Part shown: positions 1 through 6,575 of the stretch, one piece after another
Position numbering within the stretch: position 1 is the first letter of the stretch
Layout: the number at the start of each line of letters is the position of its first letter
Source: an uncultured Sphingomonadales bacterium
GTDB lineage: Bacteria > Pseudomonadota > Alphaproteobacteria > Sphingomonadales > Sphingomonadaceae
NCBI GenBank assembly: GCA_937898535.1
Contig: CALDKP010000103.1
Span: 1 to 8,564, forward strand
Direction of reading: 5' to 3'
DNA length: 8,564 bases
Translations under genes and position numbers: made by a program
The notes under the pieces: generated by a model
What the model was told of the DNA's origin: nothing
Seen by the model: only the letters and a program-made list of their open reading frames with translations
Databases searched by the model: none

Positions 1-1712
1 CGATCTAACTCGCCCTCGGGTAGCATCGCCCGCACCATGTCCCGCTCGGCGCGGAATGGCGAAATGAACGCGGTCAGGACAATCAGCCCTGCATCTGCCA
101 TCAATTTGGCGACTTCGCCGACGCGGCGGATATTTTCGATCCGGTCGGTTTCGGTGAAACCCAAATCCTTGTTCAACCCGTGCCGGACATTGTCACCGTC
201 AAGCAGGAATGTGTGCCGGTTCATGAGGTGAAGCGCCTTTTCCACCTCGTTAGCGATGGTCGATTTTCCAGAACCCGACAGGCCCGTGAACCACAAAATC
301 TTTGGCTTCTGGTTCTTGAGCATGGCATGCGCATCGCGACCGATGTCGGTGGCCTGCCAATGGACATTTTGTGCGCGGCGCAGCGAAAAGTGCAGCATTC
401 CGGCGGCAACGGTTGCGTTGCTGATCTTGTCGATCAGGATGAAACCACCGAGTGCGTGGCTATCCGCATAAGGCGCGAACACAATGGGCTTGTCGGTCGA
501 AATCTCCGCAACACCAATCGCGTTAAGCTCCAGCGTTTTGGCCGCCATATGCTCCATGCTGTTGACATTGACGGTATATTTCGGCGCTTGCACCGTCGCT
601 GAAACCATCTGCGTGCCAAGCTTGAGCCAATAAGAACGGCCAGGGACCAGCGCATCATCCGCCATCCACACAATGGTGCTTTCGAACTGGTCGGCTACCT
701 CTGGCGGATTGTCAGCAGCCGCGATGACATCTCCGCGCGAACAGTCGATTTCGTCGTCAAAGCACAATGTGACCGATTGGCCAGCCACAGCTTCCTGAAG
801 CTCACCATCAAGTGTCACGATTTTTTTGATCGTTGTTGTCTTACCCGATGGCAGAACGCGAATGGCGTCGCCCGGGTGCACAGTACCCGTCGCAATTTGG
901 CCCGAAAACCCGCGGAAATCGAGATTTGGCCGATTGACCCATTGGACAGCCATACGCAGCGGCTTTTTCTGGTCAGCGTCATTATCGAGCGCAACCGTCT
1001 CCAGATGCGCCATTAGCGGTAGGCCCGTGTACCAAGCGGTGTTTGCCGAGATTTCCGTGATGTTGTCGCCCTTGAAGCCCGAAATGGGCATCGGCGTGAA
1101 ATCGCTGATGCCGATACTGGCGGCAAATGCGGTATATTCGGCAACGATGGCGTCATATTTTGCCTGATCATAATCGATCAAGTCCATCTTGTTCACCGCG
1201 AGCACGATGTTCCGAATACCCAGCAGCTTCGCAAGATAGCTATGCCGGCGCGTCTGAACGAGGACGCCCTTGCGCGCATCAATCAGGATCACCGCGAGGT
1301 CAGCCGTCGATGCTCCAGTGACCATATTCCGAGTATATTGTTCATGTCCCGGGCAATCGGCGACGATGAATTTGCGTTTCTCTGTGGCGAAGAAGCGATA
1401 GGCGACGTCAATCGTAATGCCCTGTTCGCGTTCGGCAGCGAGCCCATCAACCAGCAAGGCAAAGTCAATGTCCTGACCTTGGGTGCCCATGCGTTTGGAA
1501 TCGGACTCCAGCGTCGCCAGCTGATCTTCAAAGATCATTTTTGAATCGTACAGCAGCCTGCCGATAAGTGTGGACTTGCCATCATCAACCGAACCGCATG
1601 TGATAAAGCGCAGCAGCGATTTATGCTGATGCACATCCAAATAAGCATCAATATCCGACGCAATGAGATCGTCGGCTTTGTAAATGACCGGACTGTCTGG
1701 GGAAGCAGTCAT
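1..1712 (-). CDS. cysNC: CysNC: sulfate adenylyltransferase GTPase subunit fused to APS kinase (C-terminus cut by window edge)
   Basis: Reading the minus strand from the ATG at 1712-1710 gives an uninterrupted frame of 570 codons that leaves the window at base 1. The N-terminal half is an EF-Tu-like GTPase: P-loop GSVDDGKS at residues 40-47, DCPGH at 119-123 and NKMD at 174-177, followed by beta-barrel domains to about residue 450. The C-terminal part is APS kinase: P-loop GLSGSGKS at 477-484, DGDNVR at 505-510 and FISPFR at 549-554. The GTPase drives APS formation together with CysD, and the kinase converts APS to PAPS in the cytoplasm for sulfate assimilation. Fused CysNC proteins are usually a little over 600 residues, so roughly the last 50-70 residues are probably missing. 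The start overlaps the cysD stop by one base (TAATG), with an AAGGA ribosome site at 1725-1721, eight bases upstream. No key motif is damaged. Confidence 0.96.
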   Translation of the reverse strand, partial: MTASPDSPVIYKADDLIASDIDAYLDVHQHKSLLRFITCGSVDDGKSTLIGRLLYDSKMIFEDQLATLESDSKRMGTQGQDIDFALLVDGLAAEREQGITIDVAYRFFATEKRKFIVADCPGHEQYTRNMVTGASTADLAVILIDARKGVLVQTRRHSYLAKLLGIRNIVLAVNKMDLIDYDQAKYDAIVAEYTAFAASIGISDFTPMPISGFKGDNITEISANTAWYTGLPLMAHLETVALDNDADQKKPLRMAVQWVNRPNLDFRGFSGQIATGTVHPGDAIRVLPSGKTTTIKKIVTLDGELQEAVAGQSVTLCFDDEIDCSRGDVIAAADNPPEVADQFESTIVWMADDALVPGRSYWLKLGTQMVSATVQAPKYTVNVNSMEHMAAKTLELNAIGVAEISTDKPIVFAPYADSHALGGFILIDKISNATVAAGMLHFSLRRAQNVHWQATDIGRDAHAMLKNQKPKILWFTGLSGSGKSTIANEVEKALHLMNRHTFLLDGDNVRHGLNKDLGFTETDRIENIRRVGEVAKLMADAGLIVLTAFISPFRAERDMVRAMLPEGELD

Positions 1713-2614
1713 TAGAAATATCCTTCCTGCTTCTTCTTTTCCATGCTTGCGGCTTGATCATGGTCAATCGCCCGGCCTTGGCGTTCGGAGGTGGTGGTCA
1801 GCAGCATTTCTTGAATGACTTCGGGTAATGTCGATGCCGTGCTTTCGACCGCACCCGTCAGCGGGTAGCAACCCAGCGTTCGGAACCGGATGGACCGTTC
1901 CACCGGCACTTCGCCATCCTGTAATGGAAAGCGTTCGTCATCAATCATCAGCAGCATGCCATTGCGTGTTACCGTCGGCCGCGGCGCGCTGAAATAGAGC
2001 GGTACAATCTCAATATTTTCGAGATGGATATATTGCCAGATGTCCAGTTCCGTCCAGTTCGAGATCGGAAATACGCGGATGCTTTCGGACTTCGCCTTTC
2101 GGGCATTGTACAGATTCCAAAGCTCAGGGCGCTGGTTCTTGGGGTCCCAACCATGCGTCGCTGTCCGGAATGAAAAGATGCGTTCCTTGGCACGGCTTTT
2201 CTCTTCATCGCGGCGCGCACCGCCGAATGCGACATCAAAACCATGTGTATCGAGCGCTTGCTTCAGGCCTTCTGTCTTCCACATATCGGTATGCAGCGAT
2301 CCATGGTCGAATGGATTAATGCCGCGCGCAATCGCCTCGGGATTTTGGTGAACGATTAACTCCATACCCGCATCGCGCGCGGCTTTTTCGCGCAGCGCAT
2401 ACATCGCCTTGAACTTCCACGTCGTGTCGACATGCAGCAACGGGAATGGCGGCGGTGAGGGGTAGAACGCCTTGCGCGCCAGATGCAGCATTACGGCGCT
2501 GTCTTTTCCGACGCTATACAGCATGACGGGCTTTTCCGCCTCGGCCACAACCTCGCGCATGATGTGGATCGCCTCAGCCTCAAGGCGCTCAAGATGGGTC
2601 AGCGTTTTCGTCAT
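1712..2614 (-). CDS. cysD: CysD: sulfate adenylyltransferase small subunit
   Basis: This is a 300-residue protein, the normal length for CysD, the catalytic subunit that adenylylates sulfate with ATP to form APS using GTP hydrolysis by CysN. It belongs to the PP-loop ATP pyrophosphatase family: SVGKDS lies at residues 34-39, followed by a HVDTTWKF segment, the FGGARRDEEKSR segment and FPISNWTELDIWQYI, all typical of CysD and PAPS-reductase-like proteins. The protein ends in a basic KKKQEGYF tail. The ATG at 2614-2612 is preceded by AGGAAG at 2630-2625, ten bases upstream, which supports this start. It is the first gene of a cysD-cysNC operon and is transcribed away from the CoA-ester operon. 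A candidate promoter lies about 75-105 bases upstream. Confidence 0.97.
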   Translation of the reverse strand: MTKTLTHLERLEAEAIHIMREVVAEAEKPVMLYSVGKDSAVMLHLARKAFYPSPPPFPLLHVDTTWKFKAMYALREKAARDAGMELIVHQNPEAIARGINPFDHGSLHTDMWKTEGLKQALDTHGFDVAFGGARRDEEKSRAKERIFSFRTATHGWDPKNQRPELWNLYNARKAKSESIRVFPISNWTELDIWQYIHLENIEIVPLYFSAPRPTVTRNGMLLMIDDERFPLQDGEVPVERSIRFRTLGCYPLTGAVESTASTLPEVIQEMLLTTTSERQGRAIDHDQAASMEKKKQEGYF

Positions 2615-2666
2615 AGTCTGGTCACTTCCTGCAGACGCTACTGTCAGAACTGGACGCCGCTCGCAA

Positions 2667-2681
2667 ACAAGACATTCTTGT
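2667..2681. promoter_or_regulatory. Dyad ACAAG-N5-CTTGT just downstream of the candidate cysD promoter
   Basis: The sequence shows perfect 5-base arms, ACAAG (2667-2671) and CTTGT (2677-2681), separated by five bases. It would fall about at +1 to +15 of a cysD transcript started from the candidate promoter, a usual place for a repressor operator. Arms this short can occur by chance, and no regulator can be named. Confidence 0.3.
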
Positions 2682-2688
2682 CCCGTCG

Positions 2689-2718
2689 ATTATCCCTGTT
2701 TCAAGATGTGCTTAGCAA
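2689..2718 (-). promoter_or_regulatory. Candidate sigma-70-type promoter for cysD-cysNC
   Basis: On the minus strand, TTGCTA (2718-2713) is followed after 18 bases by GATAAT (2694-2689), matching the consensus at 4/6 and 5/6. Transcription would start near 2682, giving a leader of roughly 65-70 bases before the cysD ATG. This is a pattern match only. Alphaproteobacterial promoters are often poor matches to the E. coli consensus, so alternatives are possible. Confidence 0.35.
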
Positions 2719-2737
2719 GTCGTAATAGCTTTTCCTA

Positions 2738-2769
2738 TGCGCAGATTGTGGTGTTCCGATTGTGCGCAG
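2738..2769. repeat. Interlocking direct repeats TGCGCAG and GATTGTG
   Basis: TGCGCAG occurs at 2738-2744 and 2763-2769 (25 bases apart). GATTGTG occurs at 2744-2750 and 2758-2764 (14 bases apart), and each copy shares a base or two with a TGCGCAG copy, in the opposite order. The element lies upstream of the cysD promoter candidate and touches the left arm of the large inverted repeat. It could be a tandem binding site; function unknown. Confidence 0.3.
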
Positions 2770-2811
2770 TTTACCGACGATTATCGGCTGGCGCGCCACC
2801 GCTAAACTGCG
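2765..2811. repeat. Inverted repeat CGCAGTTTA ... TAAACTGCG enclosing smaller palindromes
   Basis: Two perfect 9-base arms lie at 2765-2773 and 2803-2811, separated by 29 bases. Between them are CGAT-T-ATCG (2778-2786) and the 10-base palindrome TGGCGCGCCA (2789-2798). It sits near the centre of the divergent spacer, more than 150 bases from either start codon. There is no following T-run, and no gene ends here, so it is not a terminator. A binding site shared by both promoters, or a DNA structure, is more likely. Confidence 0.45.
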
Positions 2812-2904
2812 TTCTCAGCGGATTTTTGCACATCAAAGTGATGGAAAAGCAGCATTTCAGTCGACAAGCGTTGAACGCAATGTCACGGATTTGTCGAATG
2901 GGTG

Positions 2905-2919
2905 TTTTGAATTTCAAAA
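2905..2919. promoter_or_regulatory. Palindrome TTTTGAA-T-TTCAAAA, candidate operator of the CoA-ester operon
   Basis: The sequence has two perfect 7-base arms around a single central base, ending 56 bases before the chosen ATG of the first dehydrogenase. Compact odd-length palindromes near the promoter are typical targets of dimeric regulators controlling acyl-CoA catabolic genes, but no regulator is encoded in the window and the family cannot be inferred. Confidence 0.4.
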
Positions 2920-2962
2920 ACTAACAGTAATCCATGGCAAAGCGCATATTTTCCATGGGAGC

Positions 2963-2966
2963 GGAG
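2963..2966 (+). promoter_or_regulatory. Ribosome binding site deciding the start of the first acyl-CoA dehydrogenase
   Basis: GGAG within GCGGAGA lies nine bases before the ATG at 2976. The two upstream in-frame ATGs, at 2934 and 2955 (both inside CCATGG), have no comparable site, and would add 14 or 7 residues that do not look like the family N-terminus. Confidence 0.6.
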
Positions 2967-2975
2967 ACGAACATA

Positions 2976-4130
2976 ATGGATAACGACATTTTCGAACAAT
3001 TCACGGAACAGCTGCGACGTTATATTCGTGAAAGGTTAATTCCGGCGGAAAAGGAAGTGCTCGAAACGGAAATGATTCCTGAAGCGATCATAGCCGAAAT
3101 GCGCGACCTTGGGTTGTTTGGCCTGACCGTTCCGGAAGAATATGGCGGCGCTGGAATGAATATTCAGCAATATATCCGCACTATGCGTGAATTCAGCTAC
3201 GCGGCACCATGCTTTCGTTCGGTCACGTCAATCAATGTCGGGATGGTGTGTTCCGCGTTCAAAAATGGCGGGACGGATGCGCAAAAGGCGGAATGGCTGC
3301 CGCGTTTGGCGGCTGGCGAAATTGCGTCCTTTGGTCTGACAGAGCCCGGTTCCGGATCCGACTCTGCGGCGATGCAGACCACAGCGGTGAAGTCAGGCAA
3401 TGGCTGGGTATTGAACGGTACAAAACGGTACATCACCAATGCGCCATTCGCGAATGTCGCGTTGATCATGGCGCGGACAAGCAAGGAAGCCTTACCCAAA
3501 AACGCGCATGTCTCTGCCTTTATCGTTCCGATGGACACGGCGGGCATTAGCGTTGGTAAGTCCGACAAGAAAATGGGGCAGGCCGGTAGCCATATCGCAG
3601 ACATCATCATGGAAGATGTGAAGTTGCCTGCGGACGCCATATTGGGTGGTGAAGAGGGCAAGGGCTTTGCCTTTGCCATGAAGAGCCTCGACAACGGACG
3701 CATGTCGGTCGGTGCAGCGGCGACGGGCTATGCGCGGCGTGCGCTCGACAGCGCGCTGCGTTACGCCAATGAACGCAAGGCATTTGGTGAACCGATTGCC
3801 AATTTCCAGCTTATCCAACAAATGCTCGCCGATAGTGAAATCGAGATTTACGCCGCAGAATGCATGTTGGATGACGCTGCCCGCCGCGCCGACGCCGGTG
3901 AGAATGTGCTGCGCAAAGCAGCGGCGGCCAAGGTTTTCGCGTCCGAAATGTGTGGCCGGGTGGTTGACCGCGTGGTTCAGATTTACGGTGGCGCCGGTTA
4001 TCTCGCAGAATATGATGCGGAACGTTTCTACCGTGACGCACGCATTTACCGGATTTATGAAGGCACAACCCAGATCCTGCAGCTTCAGATTGCCAAGCAT
4101 ATGCTGCGTGAATGGGCGGCGCAGGCCTGA
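2976..4130 (+). CDS. Acyl-CoA dehydrogenase, possibly specific for a dicarboxylyl-CoA
   Basis: This is a 384-residue FAD flavoprotein of the acyl-CoA dehydrogenase family, which introduces the alpha,beta double bond of acyl-CoA esters and passes electrons to electron transfer flavoprotein. The flavin-site signature LTEPGSGSD lies at residues 121-129, and the QIYGGAGY segment near the C-terminus is the second family signature. The YEGT motif carries the expected catalytic base, Glu362. Residues Arg81 and Ser85 sit in RSVTS, which aligns without gaps up to the following GE with the RSAMS segment of glutaryl-CoA dehydrogenase. There the Arg/Ser pair binds the free carboxylate, so a dicarboxylyl-CoA substrate is inferred. 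The start at 2976 was chosen for its GGAG site; an ATG at 2934 would give 398 residues. It is the first gene of the operon, 31 bases before the CoA transferase. The exact substrate is unknown. Confidence 0.9.
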   Translation: MDNDIFEQFTEQLRRYIRERLIPAEKEVLETEMIPEAIIAEMRDLGLFGLTVPEEYGGAGMNIQQYIRTMREFSYAAPCFRSVTSINVGMVCSAFKNGGTDAQKAEWLPRLAAGEIASFGLTEPGSGSDSAAMQTTAVKSGNGWVLNGTKRYITNAPFANVALIMARTSKEALPKNAHVSAFIVPMDTAGISVGKSDKKMGQAGSHIADIIMEDVKLPADAILGGEEGKGFAFAMKSLDNGRMSVGAAATGYARRALDSALRYANERKAFGEPIANFQLIQQMLADSEIEIYAAECMLDDAARRADAGENVLRKAAAAKVFASEMCGRVVDRVVQIYGGAGYLAEYDAERFYRDARIYRIYEGTTQILQLQIAKHMLREWAAQA

Positions 4131-4161
4131 TGACGCGTGCGTAATCCCCAAGGCGTAATGC

Positions 4162-5364
4162 ATGTATAATTTGCTGGATGGTCTCAAGATTATCGAGGCA
4201 TCGTCCTTTGTGGCGTCGCCGACAGCTGGCCTATATTGCGCGCAATTCGGGGCAGAGGTGATCCGTGTTGATCAGGTTGGTGGCGGCCCGGATTACCATC
4301 GCTGGCCAGTGACTGAGGCGAATGACTCGCTGTATTGGGAAAATCTAAACCGCGCCAAAAAATCGGTCGCGCTTGATCTCTCCAGCCCGCAGGGGCGCGA
4401 GTTGTTGCAGGAACTGGTGCGGGCCACCGGTCAGTTTATCACCAACTTTCCCGCAGAGGGTTTTCTGTCGCACGCAAAATTGGCGGAAGGACGTGCCGAT
4501 CTTGTCACCGTGCGGGTTATGGGCTGGGCCGACGGGGCGCCTGCGCTGGATTACACGGTGAATAATGCGGTTGGCTATCCCATGATGACTGGGGCTGGCC
4601 CAGAACCCGTCAATCATGTGTTGCCTGCTTGGGACGTTATCAGCGGCGCTTATGCGGCGTTCGCTATGTTGGCAGCCATTCGTAGGCGGGAACAGACCGG
4701 CGAGGGCAGTGAGGTTCGCATTCCCCTGTCAGACGTCGCCATTGGCACCGTTGCCAATCTGGGCGGTGTCGCAGAAGTGTTGCACAATAATGCCAATCGC
4801 CCTCGGCTCGGCAACGCGGTCTATGGCTTGTTCGGGCGCGATTTTGTGACCAAAGACAATGTGCGCACGATGGTGGTCGTTGTCACCCACCGCCAATGGG
4901 CAAATCTAATCGGTGCGCTTGGTTTGACGGCGCACGTGGAGGCGATAGAGGCGGAACGCGGCGTGAGCTTTGCCAAAGACGATGGGCTTCGCTTTCAGCA
5001 CCGCGATGCGCTCTATCCGTTGTTTGAACGGGCAATTGGTTCGCTCGATCATGCGATGATGGCTGCAACGCTTGATGAGGCCGGAATTGTGCATTCGGCC
5101 TATCGAACCATGTTGGATGCCGCGCATGACCCCCGCTTGGTCGGCAATAACCCGATGTTTAGCGACTTTGACGCAAACCCATCTGGCTTCAATTACCCTG
5201 CTGCTGGTGCTTTTGGCACTATTCCCCAATTGCCGCGTGGCGACGCAAAGGCCGCACCGCGCAATGGGGAGCATAGCGAGGAAATATTGAGCACGTCGCT
5301 CGGCCTGTCCTCGGGCGCAATCGCCCGTCTCATTGACTCTGGAATATTAGGAATTGCCAAATGA
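4162..5364 (+). CDS. mct: Class III CoA transferase, probable 2-methylfumaryl-CoA isomerase (mesaconyl-CoA C1-C4 CoA transferase)
   Basis: This 400-residue protein is of the CaiB/BaiF family. The N-terminal segment has a typical nucleotide-fold start, then GGGPDYHRWPVT, a family-like LNRAKKSVALDL and FITNFPAEG. The stretch VNHVLPAWD ends at Asp158, the position of the aspartate that forms the acyl anhydride/CoA intermediate in this family. From memory, these segments, the DYTVN stretch, GRDF and the C-terminal GEHSEEIL resemble Chloroflexus Mct, which moves CoA within one molecule from C1 to C4 of mesaconate, rather than formyl-CoA or carnitine enzymes. The start has AAGG at 4150-4153, eight bases upstream. 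Its last bases overlap the thiolase start (ATGA). Its neighbour mcd makes mesaconyl-C1-CoA, which fits this role. The family is certain; the precise substrate is inferred from motifs and context. Confidence 0.8.
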   Translation: MYNLLDGLKIIEASSFVASPTAGLYCAQFGAEVIRVDQVGGGPDYHRWPVTEANDSLYWENLNRAKKSVALDLSSPQGRELLQELVRATGQFITNFPAEGFLSHAKLAEGRADLVTVRVMGWADGAPALDYTVNNAVGYPMMTGAGPEPVNHVLPAWDVISGAYAAFAMLAAIRRREQTGEGSEVRIPLSDVAIGTVANLGGVAEVLHNNANRPRLGNAVYGLFGRDFVTKDNVRTMVVVVTHRQWANLIGALGLTAHVEAIEAERGVSFAKDDGLRFQHRDALYPLFERAIGSLDHAMMAATLDEAGIVHSAYRTMLDAAHDPRLVGNNPMFSDFDANPSGFNYPAAGAFGTIPQLPRGDAKAAPRNGEHSEEILSTSLGLSSGAIARLIDSGILGIAK

Positions 5365-6575
5365 ATACGCTTCGCCGTGCCGCAATCGTCGCCCCCATCC
5401 GCACGCCCGTCGGCAAATTTGGCGGCGCGCTCTCGTCCTTAAATGCAGGTGAGTTGGGTGGTATAATATTGAAAGCGCTGGTCGAGCGGACGAAGATTGA
5501 TCCGTCCCGCGTGGACGATGTCGTGTTCGCGCAAGGATATGGCAGCGGTGAGGCTCCGTGCATCGGGCATTGGTCATGGCTGGCCGCTGGTTTGCCGATT
5601 GAAGTGCCCGGCTACCAGATCGACCGTCGTTGCGGTTCCGGGCTTCAGGCGATCGTGAATGCCGCGATGATGGTCCAAACCGGGGTGAGCGACATGGTGG
5701 TCGCAGGCGGATGTGAAAGCATGTCCAATGTTGAACATTACACCACCGATATCCGCAAAGGCGTTCGGGCAGGCAATCTGACCTTGCATGACCGGTTGAC
5801 CCGGGGGCGCGTGATGAGCCAACCGGTTGAACGCTTTGGTGTGATTTCGGGGATGATTGAAACCGCTGAAAATCTGGCCAAGGACCATGACATCAGCCGC
5901 GAAGCGTGTGACGCATATGCGGCCCGATCGCACCAGCGCGCGGCGGCGGCATGGGCAAATGGCCTGTTTGACGATGAATTGGTGCCCGTCAGCATCGCGC
6001 AAAGGAAAGGCGACGCAATCGTCTTTGATCATGACGAAGGTTATCGCGCGGACGCGACGCTTGAGACGATGGCTGCGTTACGGCCACTTGAGGGCGGCGT
6101 GGTCACTGCGGGCAATGCGAGCCAACAAAATGACGCTGCAGCCGCATGCCTTGTTGTCGCAGAAGACAAGCTTGAAGAACTTGGGTTGGAACCTATCGCC
6201 TATTTCCACAGTTGGGCGGCAGCCGGTTGCGAGCCATCACGCATGGGCTTTGGTCCCGTTCCAGCGACGGAACGGCTCTTTGCGCGCAACGGCCTTTCTT
6301 GGGACGACATCGGTCTGGTTGAATTGAACGAAGCGTTTGCACCGCAAGTGCTCGCCTGTCTCAAAGGCTGGGGCTGGTCGGATGATGACAGTCGCCATGA
6401 CATGCTCAACGTTAACGGTTCCGGCATTTCGCTTGGTCACCCAATCGGCGCAACTGGCGGGCGCATATTGGCGAACCTGACGCGCGAAATGCATCGCCGC
6501 GATGTGCGCTATGGGCTTGAGACAATGTGCATTGGCGGTGGTCAGGGCATAGCGGCGGTGTTTGAGCGCGCATGA
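5361..6575 (+). CDS. Thiolase (acetyl-CoA C-acyltransferase), possibly for a methyl-branched 3-oxodicarboxylyl-CoA
   Basis: This is a 404-residue degradative/biosynthetic-type thiolase. All catalytic elements are present: nucleophilic Cys91 in RRCGSGLQ, NEAF at 323-326, His360 in GISLGHPIGATGG and Cys390 in CIGGGQG. Such enzymes cleave 3-oxoacyl-CoA with free CoA to acetyl-CoA and a shortened acyl-CoA, or run the reverse condensation. The length is normal for the family. The start overlaps the CoA transferase stop (ATGA), has AGGA at 5349-5352, and the end overlaps mcd in the same way, so translation is probably coupled. The placement just before methylsuccinyl-CoA dehydrogenase suggests it releases methylsuccinyl-CoA, for example from 4-methyl-3-oxoadipyl-CoA. 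An acetoacetyl-CoA-forming role feeding an ethylmalonyl-CoA-type route is an alternative. The sequence alone does not fix the chain length. Confidence 0.92.
   Translation: MNTLRRAAIVAPIRTPVGKFGGALSSLNAGELGGIILKALVERTKIDPSRVDDVVFAQGYGSGEAPCIGHWSWLAAGLPIEVPGYQIDRRCGSGLQAIVNAAMMVQTGVSDMVVAGGCESMSNVEHYTTDIRKGVRAGNLTLHDRLTRGRVMSQPVERFGVISGMIETAENLAKDHDISREACDAYAARSHQRAAAAWANGLFDDELVPVSIAQRKGDAIVFDHDEGYRADATLETMAALRPLEGGVVTAGNASQQNDAAAACLVVAEDKLEELGLEPIAYFHSWAAAGCEPSRMGFGPVPATERLFARNGLSWDDIGLVELNEAFAPQVLACLKGWGWSDDDSRHDMLNVNGSGISLGHPIGATGGRILANLTREMHRRDVRYGLETMCIGGGQGIAAVFERA

Larger units (their letters stand above)
2615..2975. other. Divergent intergenic region between cysD and the CoA-ester operon
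   Basis: These 361 bases separate two divergent operons and must hold the promoters for both. I see no convincing gene: short open frames here lack ribosome sites, and one runs into cysD antisense. What the stretch does hold is a cluster of symmetric and repeated elements, listed separately. No clear sigma-70 promoter for the rightward operon was found. The best match, TTGAAC at 2871 with TCGAAT 17 bases later, is too weak to call. Confidence 0.8.

Noticed and set aside
1..1712. A stretch where no complete long reading frame is evident at first sight, suggesting a decayed gene.
   Set aside because: Reading the minus strand from 1712 gives one intact frame to the window edge with all CysN and CysC motifs. 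It is simply cut by the edge.
2765..2811. Rho-independent terminator.
   Set aside because: The 29-base loop, absence of a T-run and position between divergent gene starts argue against termination.
2472..2924. A 150-codon plus-strand frame across the cysD start and the intergenic region.
   Set aside because: About a third is antisense to cysD, it has no ribosome site and its composition is not protein-like.
2934..2975. An upstream start at 2934 for the first dehydrogenase, adding 14 residues.
   Set aside because: There is no Shine-Dalgarno sequence before it, while the ATG at 2976 has GGAG nine bases upstream and gives the usual family N-terminus.
3492..4187. A 231-codon open frame on the minus strand opposite the first dehydrogenase.
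   Set aside because: It lies antisense to a clearly conserved gene and resembles no family I know.
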